A stretch of DNA of 64,000 bases from Sinimarinibacterium sp. NLF-5-8. GTDB lineage: Bacteria > Pseudomonadota > Gammaproteobacteria > Nevskiales > Nevskiaceae. How positions within the stretch are numbered: position 1 is the stretch's first letter; every line of letters begins with the position of its first letter. A program made the translations under genes and the position numbers. Where the stretch lies: positions 1,364,001-1,428,000 of the forward strand of contig NZ_CP048030.1 in assembly GCF_010092425.1 (NCBI RefSeq), read 5' to 3'. Below are positions 9,134 through 19,100 of the stretch, piece after piece. A model generated the notes under the pieces. It did no database searches and was not told where the DNA came from. It saw nothing but the letters and a program-made list of their open reading frames with translations.

Positions 9134-9631
9134 ATGAATGACCTTCGCATCATCAAGAAATACCCCAACCGCCGCCTTTACGATACTCATATCAGCCGCT
9201 ACATCACGCTCGAAGAAATTCGCCAGCTGGTGATCGATCACGTCAACTTCAGGGTTGAAGACAAGCGCAGCGAAGAAGACATCACCCGCAGCATTCTGTT
9301 GCAGGTCATCGCCGAGCAAGAAGAAGGCGGAAACCCGATTTTTACCGCTGAGGTTCTGCGCTTCATCATTCGTTATTACGGTGATCCGATGCAAAACAGC
9401 ATTGGCCGCTATCTCGAACTGTCGCTCCACCTTTTTCAGCAGCAGCAGCAGCAATTCACCGACCAGCTCCGCGATCTGCTCGGACAGGCGCAACAGCCGA
9501 TCCTGACGCTCAAGGACATCGCCGAACGTCAGGTGCCCATCTGGCGTTCGGTTCGCGCCGAGTTCCTGCGCAACCTTTCGACCACGGCAAAGTCCATCAA
9601 GCGTCGCGCCCGCCCGGAAGACGAATCTTGA
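9134..9631 (+). CDS. phaR: Polyhydroxyalkanoate synthesis regulator PhaR
   Basis: DNA-binding repressor of phasin/PHA genes that also senses PHB granules. The 165-residue product begins with the family's N-terminal DNA-binding domain (RIIKKYPNRRLYDT at about residues 4-17, then RYITLEEIRQLV). The PHB accumulation regulatory domain follows at about 70-110, then a glutamine run (QQQQQQF) in the middle. The ATG at 9134 was chosen because the conserved domain starts at once; an in-frame GTG lies 27 bases upstream. It follows gluQ after about 50 bases. No PHA synthase gene is present in the window, so PHA production is inferred from this regulator only. Confidence 0.93.
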   Translation: MNDLRIIKKYPNRRLYDTHISRYITLEEIRQLVIDHVNFRVEDKRSEEDITRSILLQVIAEQEEGGNPIFTAEVLRFIIRYYGDPMQNSIGRYLELSLHLFQQQQQQFTDQLRDLLGQAQQPILTLKDIAERQVPIWRSVRAEFLRNLSTTAKSIKRRARPEDES

Positions 9632-9810
9632 AGCCGCGCGCCTGGCTCACGACACAGCCGCCACCCATACGATGACTCGCTGACGCCATCACCCTGCGCA
9701 ACAGGCAGCGCCCTGCACACCTTTTGACGGTCAACGAAGGGTCGAACGAGGAATCAACTGACGCCACGCGGGGGCAAAAACCCGGTGATTTTGCGTTTTG
9801 CTTGCATTAA

Positions 9811-9886
9811 TGGCGCTCCCACGGGGATTCGAACCCCGGTTTACGCCGTGAGAGGGCGACGTCCTAGGCCTCTAGACGATGGGAGC
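9811..9886 (-). tRNA. tRNA-Glu, anticodon CTC
   Basis: The minus strand folds as a standard 76-base tRNA with encoded CCA (9811-9813). The acceptor stem is GCTCCCA/TGGGAGC, the D-arm resembles tRNA-Glu (GTCTAGAGGCCTAGGAC), and the T-arm is CCGGG-GTTCGAA-TCCCCG. The anticodon loop CTCTCAC gives anticodon CTC, reading GAG. The outermost anticodon-stem pair appears to be a U-U mismatch. It is a single gene between phaR and the monooxygenase, with no tRNA cluster. Confidence 0.95.
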
Positions 9887-9974
9887 GCTGCGCAAACCGC
9901 AACCCGCTGGCTGCACGGGGGGCGCATTATCTGCGCTGCATCAACGTAATTCAACTTTTGTCCGTAAGGATTTT

Positions 9975-11503
9975 TTACGGCGTCGCAGCGGCTTTGAGCA
10001 CTTCATAGTCACCCAGATCGAACGTTTTCATCTGCCGCGCGTACTGCATGGCAAAACCGGGATACATGGTGGCGTTGTAACCATCCTCAGTCAGATACCA
10101 GCTCTTGCAACCGGAGTTCCAGTTGGTTTTGGCCAAACGCTGCTGGATTTTATGGTTGTGCGCAGCCTGCACTTCGGGTTTCACGTCCAGCGCCTTGATG
10201 CCGCCTTGCAACAACAGCCGGATCCCCTGCACCGCATAGTCGATCTGCGCTTCCATGTACACCAGCGCCGAGTTGTGGCCGGGGCCGGAGTTGGGGCCAA
10301 AGGTGAAATACAGGTCGGGATAACCGGAGACGTTGATGCTCTTGTACGCCTGCGAGCCGCGTGACCATTCTTCATGCAGTTTGCGTCCACCGCGCCCGAT
10401 GACGGGAAACGGCGTGCCGCTTTTGCAAACATCAAAGCCAGTGGCAAACACGAGGCAGTCAAACTGGTGTTCGATGCCCTCAACGGTGCGGACGCCGTTT
10501 TCGCACAGGGTGGCAATCGGCCAGGTGATGAGTTTGCAGTTGGGTTTTTGCAGCGCCGGGTAGTAGTCATTGGAGATGAGCACGCGCTTGCAGCCAATGG
10601 TGAAATCGGGCGTGAGCTGGCGGCGCATCCAGCGATCCTTGACCTGCGAACGCAGATGCGCGCGCGCAAGGGCTTCCAGCACCGGCGTCAGCGGCGTATG
10701 CCAGACGATGCCGGTGGCCATCGCCTCGTGCAGTCGTACAGCGCGCCGCGCACGGCACTCTGCGCGATGGGCAGGCGACGGAACAGGCGTTTGATCCAAC
10801 CCGGCTGGGCAAAATCCAGACGCGGCAGCACCCAGCCCGGCGTGCGCTGAAAAACGGTGACTTTAGCTGCGGTCTTGACCAGTTCGGGGATGATCTGGAT
10901 GCCCGATGCGCCGGTGCCGATGACGCCGACACGTTTGCCGGTGAAGTCGTAGGCGTGATCCCAGCGCGCACTGTGGATTTTGTGACCCTTGTAAGTTTCG
11001 ATGCCCGCCATGTTGGGCAAGCTGGCATTGGACAACGGCCCGCCCGCCATCACCACCGAACGCGCGGTGTAGGTCTGCCCCTGTTCGGTGCTGACCGTCC
11101 ACACGCCGCGCGCCTCGTCGTAGGCCATGCCGGTGACGTTGCGCTGGAAGTGGATCAGCTCATCCAGTGCAAACTGCGAAACCAGGTGTTGGACGTAGGC
11201 CAGAATCTCGCGGCTGCCGGAGTAGCCGCGCGACCAGTCCGGGTTGGGCGCAAACGAATAGGAATACAGGTGCGAGGGAATGTCGCAGGCCGCGCCGGGA
11301 TACTGGTTGTCACGCCAGGTACCGCCCACTTCAGCACCGCGTTCGAGAATGGCGATGTTGCTGACGCCCGCCTGACGCAGGCGAATGGCGCTGCCGAGTC
11401 CGGCAAAGCCGGCGCCGATGATGAGCGCGTCCAAGGTCACAGTGGGCGTTGGCGCAGGCGTGACTTGGCGCGCGCGGCGGCGCGACGAAACAGGCATGGT
11501 CAT
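9975..11503 (-). pseudogene. Flavin-containing (Baeyer-Villiger-type) monooxygenase, frameshifted
   Basis: NAD(P)/FAD-dependent monooxygenase split into two frames. The N-terminal part (from 11503 or 11497) has the FAD-binding motif GAGFAGLG, the EVGGTWRDNQYPGAACD segment and the second Rossmann motif GTGASGIQI. The C-terminal part (about 10725 to 9975) continues with LTPDFTIGCKRVLISNDYYPAL, the FATGFD motif and a typical C-terminus. The frames switch near 10725-10750, where the N-terminal frame reads AVRGALYDCTRR and the other RAVRLHEAMATG. Removing one GC from the GCGCGC tract there, or adding one base, restores a protein of about 509 residues. It is the last gene of the SDR / ferritin-like operon, 20 bases after its neighbour. 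Sequencing error remains possible. Confidence 0.85.
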
Positions 11504-11523
11504 GACAAGAGGCTCGATTGCAA

Positions 11524-12490
11524 TCAGGCGGCGGTTTTCCAGGTCAGCTCGTATACCCAGCTTGGCGGTTTGGGGAGCAGGCGCGCGGGAATCTTGCCGG
11601 TGAACCAGACCAACGCATCCACTGGCGCGTGATAAAAGCGGTGGCGACGGTCCGACACCAGCTGGCCATGCTGAGCGATGATCTGAAACCACGGATTGCG
11701 ACGCCCCTGTGCGGTGCGCCCGCCGATGGTGCGGTACTTGCGCAACGCAAAGTTGAGCTTTTCTTCCGACAGCCCCAGTTCGATGAGGTTGTCACGCATC
11801 TTGTTGAGCAACGGCAGGTAAGTGAGGATGCCGATCATCAAGCGCGGACTGAGCAGGCTCCCCGCCGTTTTGATGCCCAGCTGCCACGCCGAGCCGTAAC
11901 CCAGCATTTCCAGCACCATGAAGTCCACGCCGAGGTGACGCGCCTCGTCGGCGTTGATTTTTGCAAATACCGCATGGCACACCGGGTCTTGCACTTTTTC
12001 CAGCAGGAATTTGCACAGCGAGCCATCCAGCACGATTTCCAGCATCGGGATCACCGACCCCAGCGCCACCAGCGGCTGATCATCCGCGCAGCGTTCCAGC
12101 CATTCCACGACGAGGCGGATGTTGATGTTGGGTTCGGGCAACGCATCCTCGTCGTCGAGCATTCCCCAACGCTTCATCAACGCCATTTCAGCGTTGGCGT
12201 GGCGTTGTTCTTCGGCGTGAAAATACTGGTACATCTCGCGCAGCGTGTCGTTGGGGGCTTTTTTGGCCATCGCCGCAAAGGCGCGCGCCGACATGTTCGA
12301 TCCACATCAGATCGGCCATGAACGCCTTGAGTTTGGGATAAAACGCTTTGTCCTCCGTGACCAGCTCACGCCCCGGCGCATCCCAGTCGATCTCCGCCAG
12401 CGCCCACTGCGTCGCTTTGACTTTTTCGAGCATCTTGGCAATGCGCGCGTGCAGTTCCGGCGGAACATCCTTTGTTTGGGGGGCATTCAT
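11524..12490 (-). pseudogene. Ferritin-like di-iron domain protein, frameshifted
   Basis: An all-helical protein with carboxylate/histidine pairs of the ferritin-like type: FHAEEQRHANAE in the first half and INADEARHLGVDFMVLE later. Two frames encode it. The N-terminal 70 codons from the ATG at 12490 run to ADLMWIEHVGAR, and the remainder continues in another frame as ARAFAAMAKKAPND down to 11524. The switch lies at 12279-12292 in a GGCGCGCGCC tract. Adding one GC unit, or removing one G, rejoins them into about 322 residues. It lies between the SDR and monooxygenase genes in one operon under a divergent tetR. The family often accompanies such oxidoreductases; I cannot assign a reaction. Confidence 0.75.
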
Positions 12491-12502
12491 CAGAGCAACT
12501 CC

Positions 12503-13336
12503 TCAAGCAACGACTTTTTTGAGCAGAAAACGGTTGAGCAATCCCGCACCGCGCGCGTACAGCACCGGCGTCAGGCGCTTGGCACGCCAGATCATCCGCG
12601 CCTCGATCTGCGGCAACACATACAACTGGTTGCGATCCAGCGCATCGAGCGTCTTGCGCGCCACGCCTTCGGGCGAAACGCCCGTCCACGCGATCAGCTT
12701 GGCGGCAAAGTCCGCACCGCCGCCGGCGATGCGGCCATCTTTGACGATGTTGGTTTTGACAAAGGTGGGACACAGCGCAGTGACGGCAACACCCGTCCCC
12801 GCGAGTTCTGCCGACAGGGTTTCGGTCAGCGCCAGCACCGCAGCCTTGGTGACGTTGTACGGCCCGATGCTCGGCGCAACGGCAAAGCTCGCGGTGCTGC
12901 CCACATTGATAATGCCGCCCCGCTGCCCCGATGCCCGCAGGCGCGGCGCAAAAACGTGGCAACCGTGGATCACGCCCCACAGGTTCACGTTCATGGTGAA
13001 ACGCCAGTCCTGGATCGTGACCTGGCCGATATTCTGGCCACCAATGCCAATGCCGGCGTTGTTGATGACCACGCTGGCCGCAGCGCCAAAAAACGCTTCC
13101 GCCTGCTCGGCCAGCCGCTCAACCGCAGCAAGATCGCCAACATCACAAGTCACCGCCAGCGCCGTACCACCGCGCGCTTCGATGAGGGCAACCGTTTGCT
13201 GCGCGGCTTCGAGGCGAATATCGGCACAGACCACCGTGCCACCGCGCGCGGCCAGTTCAAGCGCAAAGGCGCGGCCAATACCGCTGCCCGCGCCGGTGAC
13301 GACAGCCTGTGCCGCTCGTGTGATGGATTTTGTCAT
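12503..13336 (-). CDS. Short-chain dehydrogenase/reductase
   Basis: Classical SDR oxidoreductase of 277 residues using NAD(P)(H). The cofactor motif is TGAGSGIG at about residues 14-21. NNAG lies near 91. The catalytic serine is in NVGSTASF and the Tyr-Lys pair is in GPYNVTKAAV. The tail (IWRAKRLTPVLYARG) is longer than in minimal SDRs and basic/hydrophobic, suggesting loose membrane association or dimer contacts. It is the first gene of the operon with the ferritin-like and monooxygenase genes, and it starts 70 bases from the divergent tetR with the palindromic operator between them. The context suggests oxidation of alcohols or ketones in a hydrocarbon or steroid-like pathway; the substrate is unknown. 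Confidence 0.9.
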   Translation of the reverse strand: MTKSITRAAQAVVTGAGSGIGRAFALELAARGGTVVCADIRLEAAQQTVALIEARGGTALAVTCDVGDLAAVERLAEQAEAFFGAAASVVINNAGIGIGGQNIGQVTIQDWRFTMNVNLWGVIHGCHVFAPRLRASGQRGGIINVGSTASFAVAPSIGPYNVTKAAVLALTETLSAELAGTGVAVTALCPTFVKTNIVKDGRIAGGGADFAAKLIAWTGVSPEGVARKTLDALDRNQLYVLPQIEARMIWRAKRLTPVLYARGAGLLNRFLLKKVVA

Positions 13337-13369
13337 GTTGCATGCTCCGGTGAACTGTCCGCATCCTGA

Positions 13370-13387
13370 TATGAATATTTGTTCATA
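13370..13387. promoter_or_regulatory. Palindromic operator between SDR operon and tetR
   Basis: TATGAATATTTGTTCATA is a 6-bp inverted repeat with a 6-base spacer, flanked by a second, outer pair (CCTGA at 13365-13369 and TCAGG at 13394-13398). It lies in the 69-base divergent intergenic gap, the usual place for a TetR-family operator. Binding here would block both genes. The sequence is AT-rich within a GC-rich surrounding, which also suits promoter elements. Confidence 0.75.
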
Positions 13388-13405
13388 TACAAGTCAGGTT
13401 TTGCC

Positions 13406-14014
13406 ATGCGTAGAAAGCCCCAACAACCGCGCGCAAAAATGATGCTGAAAACCATCGTCGATGCTGGTTTCATCTCGCTGAAAAAGTACGGAATTGAAGG
13501 CACGACAACACGACATATTGCTGAAATTGCAGGAATAAGCCCTGGAACTCTGTATCAATACTTCGCCGACAAAGACGCGGTTTATCAAGCCATGGGAGAA
13601 CGCTTTACAGATGACATCGCAGACTGGCTGCAAACCGAAATTCCAACACTTGTTCAGAAAAGTATCGAAGCTCTGGTAGAGGCCATCCTGTACGGTCTGC
13701 GCGATCGACTGCATGATCACGATGGCCTGTATCTGGAATTTGCCCGCCATTTGCAACGTTTTCATCGTGCCGAGCACATGGCCCGAATCGAGCGGGTACT
13801 GCTGACACTGGCGGCGCAATTCGTGTTCAGAAATCCGCACCTGATCCGGCTCAATGCAAGCAGCGTTCCGGCCATGCTCTACATCATGATCTACGGCGGC
13901 ACTCAAACCATCATCCGCTATCTGAGCGCGCCCAGCCCCTACTTCAGCTTTGAACAACTGGTGACGGGCCTGGCCAAAATGGTCAGCAGCTACGTTGCGG
14001 CAGAACTACGCTGA
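13406..14014 (+). CDS. TetR-family transcriptional regulator
   Basis: A 202-residue regulator with an N-terminal helix-turn-helix (GTTTRHIAEIAGISPGTLYQYFADKDAVYQ at about residues 33-62, described as one TetR_N domain). The all-helical ligand-binding C-terminus carries the segment common in lipid-responsive members (HLQRFHRAEHMARIERVL). I chose the ATG at 13406; the frame extends to a TTG at 13379, but that would lie inside the palindrome. It is divergent from the SDR / ferritin-like / monooxygenase operon and so probably represses it and itself through the palindrome at 13370-13387. The inducer is unknown. The regulator is intact although two of its likely target genes are broken. Confidence 0.92.
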   Translation: MRRKPQQPRAKMMLKTIVDAGFISLKKYGIEGTTTRHIAEIAGISPGTLYQYFADKDAVYQAMGERFTDDIADWLQTEIPTLVQKSIEALVEAILYGLRDRLHDHDGLYLEFARHLQRFHRAEHMARIERVLLTLAAQFVFRNPHLIRLNASSVPAMLYIMIYGGTQTIIRYLSAPSPYFSFEQLVTGLAKMVSSYVAAELR

Positions 14015-14028
14015 ATCGCACGGTCCCG

Positions 14029-16113
14029 CTAACGCACCGTAAAGACCACATCGCCGGTGCGCTGTTCACGCCCATCTGCCGCCACGATGCGGGCATACAC
14101 GCGCTGTGAACCGCGCGCCAGCGGCCAGCGCCAGTGCGGTTCTGCGGTCTGCGCCTGCATCTGATCGTTGACGATCCACTCGATACGCCGCGCATCATCG
14201 GCACCCGCCAGCACAAACTCGAAGGCTTGCAGGTCTGCGGGAATGCGCGGGTCAAACGCCAATTGCAGGCCATCGTAGGGTTGCAACAGTCGCAACGCCC
14301 CGGCGTGCGCGCGCGCGTCTTCGGCGACGGCGATGCCCTCGGGCGGAGCATCTTCGATTGGCAGGGGGCGGTTGGGCGTCAGCCGCGCGAGCAGGCTGCG
14401 TGCCAGCAAGGCCGGCCCGCGCGCACCGGTGATGCCCTGGGTGGCGCGCCCTGACAGGTTGCCGATCCAGATGCCAACGACATACTGGCCGTTGTAGGCG
14501 ATCGTCCACGCATCACGGTAATCACTGGAAGTGCCGGTCTTGACTGCGGTGCGCGCGGGAAACTGGAGCACGCCTCCAGGCCCAAACTCCAGCAGCCGCG
14601 CGGCCGGATCGGACAGGATGCCGTTGATGCTGCGTGCGGCAACGGCGTCATACACCACCTGCTCCGGCTGCGCCTCGCGGGCGTCTTCAAATACGGTCAG
14701 TGGCGTATAGCGCCCCTGGCGCGCCAGCGCGGTGTAGGCCTGCACCAGTTCGTACAGTGAGATTTCGGCGTTGCCCAGCGCCAGCCCATCGCCATAAACC
14801 CGGGGATGGGCCGTCAGCGTGGTCACGCCAAGTCGCTGCAGACGCTGCAAAAACGCTTCGCTGCCCACTCGCTGGAGCGCCTTGACGGCCGGAATATTCA
14901 GTGAATTGCCCAGCGCCTCGGCGACGCTGACGCGGCCATAGTGGCTGCGGCTGTAATTGCGATATTCATGCAGACCGCCGTTGACCCGCTCGGCCAGCGG
15001 CACATCGTCGATCTGGGTCTGCACGCCCCAGCCGCTTTCAAACGCTTGCGCGTACAGCAGCGGCTTCAGGCTCGAACCCGGCTGGCGCGGCGTCAGCACG
15101 GCGTCGATGCCTATCGTCTCGGGATGTTCAACATCCACCGAGGCCCACGCACGCACGCGATTGCCGTCCGTATCAACCACCAGTGCCGCGCCGTTGACGG
15201 CGCCGTAGGCCGCCAGATCCTGCAGGCGCTGGTACAAAAAACGCTCGGCAGCAACCTGAAGCTCGGCATCCAGACTGCTGTTGAGCGTTGCCCGCGCATG
15301 CGCCGCAGGCCGTCTGAGCACTGCGCGGATGAAGTGTGCGGCGCGCGCGCTTTCGCGGCGACGGGTCGAGCCGACGATCGTAAGTTCGCCGGCTGCAGCG
15401 GCCTCGGCACCGGCGATGCCGCGCGCGGTCAGGTAGAGGGCCAGACGATCCACCGCAAGCTGCAAGCGCTGCGGCGCGCGGATCAGCCCGCTGGGCGCCC
15501 GCAGCAGTACGGCCAGCGCCAACTGTTCGCGCGCGGTCAGCGTCTCCACACTGCGGTCAAAGTAATACTGCGCGGCGGCCTCCACACCGCGCCGGTTGGC
15601 GGCATAGGGCACCTGGTTCAGGTAGAACTCCAGAATCTGTGCCTTGCTGAAGCGTTGTTCCAGCCGTCGTGCTTCCCAGCCTTCGAGCCAGCGCGTCCAC
15701 AGCGTGCGCGGGCGCGGGTGCAGCAGCTTGATCACCTGCTCGCTGAGGGTGCTGGCGCCACGCACGGCGCGGCGATGGCGTCCCCATTGCCACAACGCCG
15801 CAGCGCGCGCGCGCCAGTCCAGACCGGCATGGCTGTAAAAGCGCCGATCCTCGGCGCCGATGACGGCCTCGATCAACAGCGGCGGCAACTGCGCCAGCGA
15901 ACGCAGTTCCACTGCATTCCAGCCGCCGTCATGGCGCGCGCCGAGCACTTGCCCGTCCCGATCCAGCACCCGGGGATGATCCTCGGCGTCGGGCACGGCC
16001 AGCCGTTCCGGCAAGGGTTGCAACGCGCACAGTGTCACCAGCAGCAGCGCGCACACCGCCAGCAGTGCCACCAGCACTCCCGCATAGGCGGCGCTGCGCG
16101 CGCGCGCACTCAT
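14029..16113 (-). CDS. pbpC: Penicillin-binding protein 1C
   Basis: Bifunctional peptidoglycan glycosyltransferase/transpeptidase-type protein of 694 residues, anchored by one N-terminal membrane segment (about residues 10-32). The GT51 domain has EAVIGAEDRRFYSHAG (catalytic Glu near 88) and GASTLSEQ at 119-126. The transpeptidase domain shows SSLK at 347-350, SLN at 404-406 and KTGTSS at 525-530. A C-terminal beta-sandwich domain typical of PBP1C follows. The start overlaps the stop of the alpha-2-macroglobulin gene (ATGA-type overlap), so the two are translationally coupled. The pair matches the known yfhM-pbpC partnership, in which the macroglobulin is thought to protect the envelope where PBP1C repairs it. 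Confidence 0.96.
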   Translation of the reverse strand: MSARARSAAYAGVLVALLAVCALLLVTLCALQPLPERLAVPDAEDHPRVLDRDGQVLGARHDGGWNAVELRSLAQLPPLLIEAVIGAEDRRFYSHAGLDWRARAAALWQWGRHRRAVRGASTLSEQVIKLLHPRPRTLWTRWLEGWEARRLEQRFSKAQILEFYLNQVPYAANRRGVEAAAQYYFDRSVETLTAREQLALAVLLRAPSGLIRAPQRLQLAVDRLALYLTARGIAGAEAAAAGELTIVGSTRRRESARAAHFIRAVLRRPAAHARATLNSSLDAELQVAAERFLYQRLQDLAAYGAVNGAALVVDTDGNRVRAWASVDVEHPETIGIDAVLTPRQPGSSLKPLLYAQAFESGWGVQTQIDDVPLAERVNGGLHEYRNYSRSHYGRVSVAEALGNSLNIPAVKALQRVGSEAFLQRLQRLGVTTLTAHPRVYGDGLALGNAEISLYELVQAYTALARQGRYTPLTVFEDAREAQPEQVVYDAVAARSINGILSDPAARLLEFGPGGVLQFPARTAVKTGTSSDYRDAWTIAYNGQYVVGIWIGNLSGRATQGITGARGPALLARSLLARLTPNRPLPIEDAPPEGIAVAEDARAHAGALRLLQPYDGLQLAFDPRIPADLQAFEFVLAGADDARRIEWIVNDQMQAQTAEPHWRWPLARGSQRVYARIVAADGREQRTGDVVFTVR

Positions 16114-19100
16114 GGTCGGTCGCCGGGATTGACGCGCAGCCGCAACGCCTGGCTGTTGGCAAACACATCCGGCGCATAAAGCTGCTCGGCATGGGCGCGC
16201 GCTGCGGCAAACTCACCGCTGGCAATGGCCTGCCCCACCCACACCAGCCTGTATTGCCCCCGAGGCACCCGATCCGCGTAGTAGCGCACGGCCTGATTGC
16301 GGATGGCGCGGTGGTAGAACGGCCACGGATGACCGCTGCCTGCGGTCAGCGCCTCAAGATCCACGCCGCTGGTGGTGGCCAGATCGGGGTTGAGCGGCTC
16401 GATGCCGCCAGCCACCGGATCATCGACGATGACGTAGTTCATCGGCTGCGGCAGATCAATGATCAACTCGCTTTTCAGCAGCTCCCCCTGGGCCAGCTCG
16501 ATCGTCCCGCCGGGGGGCGCGTCGAGCGCCTGCCAGCGGCCCTTGCGGAACACGGCGTAGTGGCGCTGCAAGCCCATCCCGGCGGCGCTGGGCGGGGCGT
16601 GCGCGCCCTGGCGATAGCGCAGCGTGGCATCCAGATAGCCCTGCCCCTGCCCCTGGGCCTGCACGCGCAGGGTCGAGGTGCTCGCCGCTGCCAGCGGCTG
16701 TTCCCGGGTCAGCTCTGCCGGCGGCGTCTGCGCCGTGAGCCTGAGCTGATCCACCTCGCGCGCGTCCAGTTGCGCGCGCAGGGTCAGATCCACCGCAGTG
16801 GACTCAAAGCGCGCGGCGTAATCCAGCAGCGCGCGCGTACAGAACAGGTTTTCCTGGGTATTGCCCCAGTGCTGTCCGACACTGCGCGAGGTCTCGATGT
16901 GGTGTACCAGCCGGGAGAGCTGATCCGCCACCGGCGCCGGAGCTGGCACGCCCGTCAGCCATGCCGACAGTGCGGCGCAATTGGCGCGCAGCGGTGAATC
17001 GAGCAAAGCCCAGCCACCGGCGCCTTCGCTGCGCACATGCACGTTGGCCGCGCTCAGGGGTTCCAGCCGCTGCCACAACAGTTGTTGCGCGCGCGCCGCC
17101 ACCGCCCTGGCACCGGGGGTCTGCTGCGCGGCCTGCAGCAGCAGGCTTTGCCCAAAGGCATCCATCTGCGGCAATTGCTCGGCATGGCGCTCGATCTCGT
17201 CAGCACTGACCTTGCCGCGCGCTGCCAGTGCCGCCAGCGCCACGGCACGCAACTGGGCACGGCTGGCGGTGGTCTGCAGCCCCTCGTGTGGCAACGTCTC
17301 GCGCAGCAGCTTGAGCAGGTAGGCATCCAGCCGATCCCACACCGCCGCCGGTGGCGCATATCCGAGCTGCTGCAACCAGGCAAATCCCAGGCCGGTGAAG
17401 GCCGATAGATAGGGGCTGACGTAAGCATCCCGGGCTTCAAAAAAGGCCATGCCTCCGCCGGGCGCCTGAAAATCGGCGGCATTTTCCAGCACCGTGACCG
17501 GCAAGGTGGCCGCTTGCGGCCAGTCAATCGGCGCGCGCCCTCGTTGCTGCGTGATCTGGTGGGCGTAGCCCGCCATCAGCGCGCGGCTGAGCTGCTGTTC
17601 CCAGCAGTTGTAGGGATAGTCGCGCATCGCGGTCAAAGCGCCGCCAAGGGTGCCGATGCGGGTCGCTGACCATTGCAGGATCAGCGCGGCATCCTCGGCA
17701 TCGCCGGGCACCTCGATGCGCTGTTCAAACGGGGTTTGCGCGTCGATGCGCGCCGTCACCGCAGCCGCACTGGCGGGCATGGGCACGCTGACCGGCACTT
17801 CAAGGCGCAGCGCGTCCTGATCTTGCGCATCGCCTGCCGTGGCCAGAAAGGCCAGCGGCTGCGCCTGCGTCACCGTCACCTCAAAGCCAAGCTGCGTGCG
17901 CTCAAAAGGCTGGAGTACAACGTTTTGTCTGGACTGCGCCCGGGCGCCGCCCTGCACCTGCAAATCCAGCGCCAGGGTTCGCACCCGGTCACTGCGGTTG
18001 AGCAGTGAAAAGCGCGCGTTGAAGCGATCGCCAACACTGAGCTGGTTGGGGGTCAGCGCGCGCAGTTCGGTGGGCTTGCTGACGCTGATGCTGCCCTGCC
18101 CCAGTCCCATGCGGTCTTCGGGGGTCAGCGCCACAGCCATGATCCGCCAGCCGGTGAGCTGATCCGGCAAGTCGAATTCAAACTCGGCCTGACCATGGGC
18201 ATCGGCTTTCAGCGACGGGTTCCAGTAGGCAACGAACCGATCCAGTGATCGCAGGGCAAGACCAGCGCCGCCGTCGCCGCCCGGATTGGCGCCTTTTTTC
18301 TCAAAGCCCTGCTGTCCGAGCAGGCGCATCAGCAGGCTGTAGTTGTGCACATCCAGCGGATCGAGCGCATTCAGACCGCGCATCGGGTCAAACTGGCGCT
18401 CACCATCCTGGATCAGATCAAACACCGCCTCATCGAGCACGGCAACGGCAAATTCAATCGGCATTTGCGTTGGATTACGCGCAGTTGCACTGAGGCCGAC
18501 GCGCGCTTTTTCACCCGGCTTGAGCGTGCTTTGGGCGGGCGTGACGGCAACCTTGATCGCCCGCCACGGCTCGTCGATCCTGAGTGTGGCGTAGCCCATC
18601 CGAAACGCCGGCTTGCCCAGGTCCAGCCCTTGTTCGGGGGCAGGGGCGACGCGCGGCGAGAGCAGCGAAACCGAGACATACGCACCCGGCACAAAGTCCG
18701 GCTCCACCGGAATTTCGATGACTGCCGCCGATCCCTCCAGCGTCTGCACGCGCTGGTAGAGCACGCCATAGCGTTCGACGGTGATCAGCGCGCGCGCGCC
18801 GGGGTATGGGTTTTTGACGACGTAGCGCGCGGTTTGCCCAACCCGCCAACTGGCTTGCTCGGCATACAGATCCAGCCCGACCGTGGGATCGGACGCCCAC
18901 AGCACGGTGTTGGAGCCTCGGGCGGTGATGCTGCGTTCACTCAGGTGCAGGCGATTGTGGCTGTCGCGCACCATGGCGGTGATCCGGTATTCGCCCGCCG
19001 CGTCGGGCACAAACCGGCAATCGACAGGCCGCGCCTGCGAGCGTCCCTGGCACGAGGCCAGCGGCTGCCATTGGTGGGTATAGCGGGTCAGATAGGCATT

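Noticed and set aside
11524-12294. A separate ferritin-like gene starting at the ATG at 12294
   Set aside because: The conserved N-terminus lies upstream in another frame, directly abutting, so one frameshifted gene explains both parts better.
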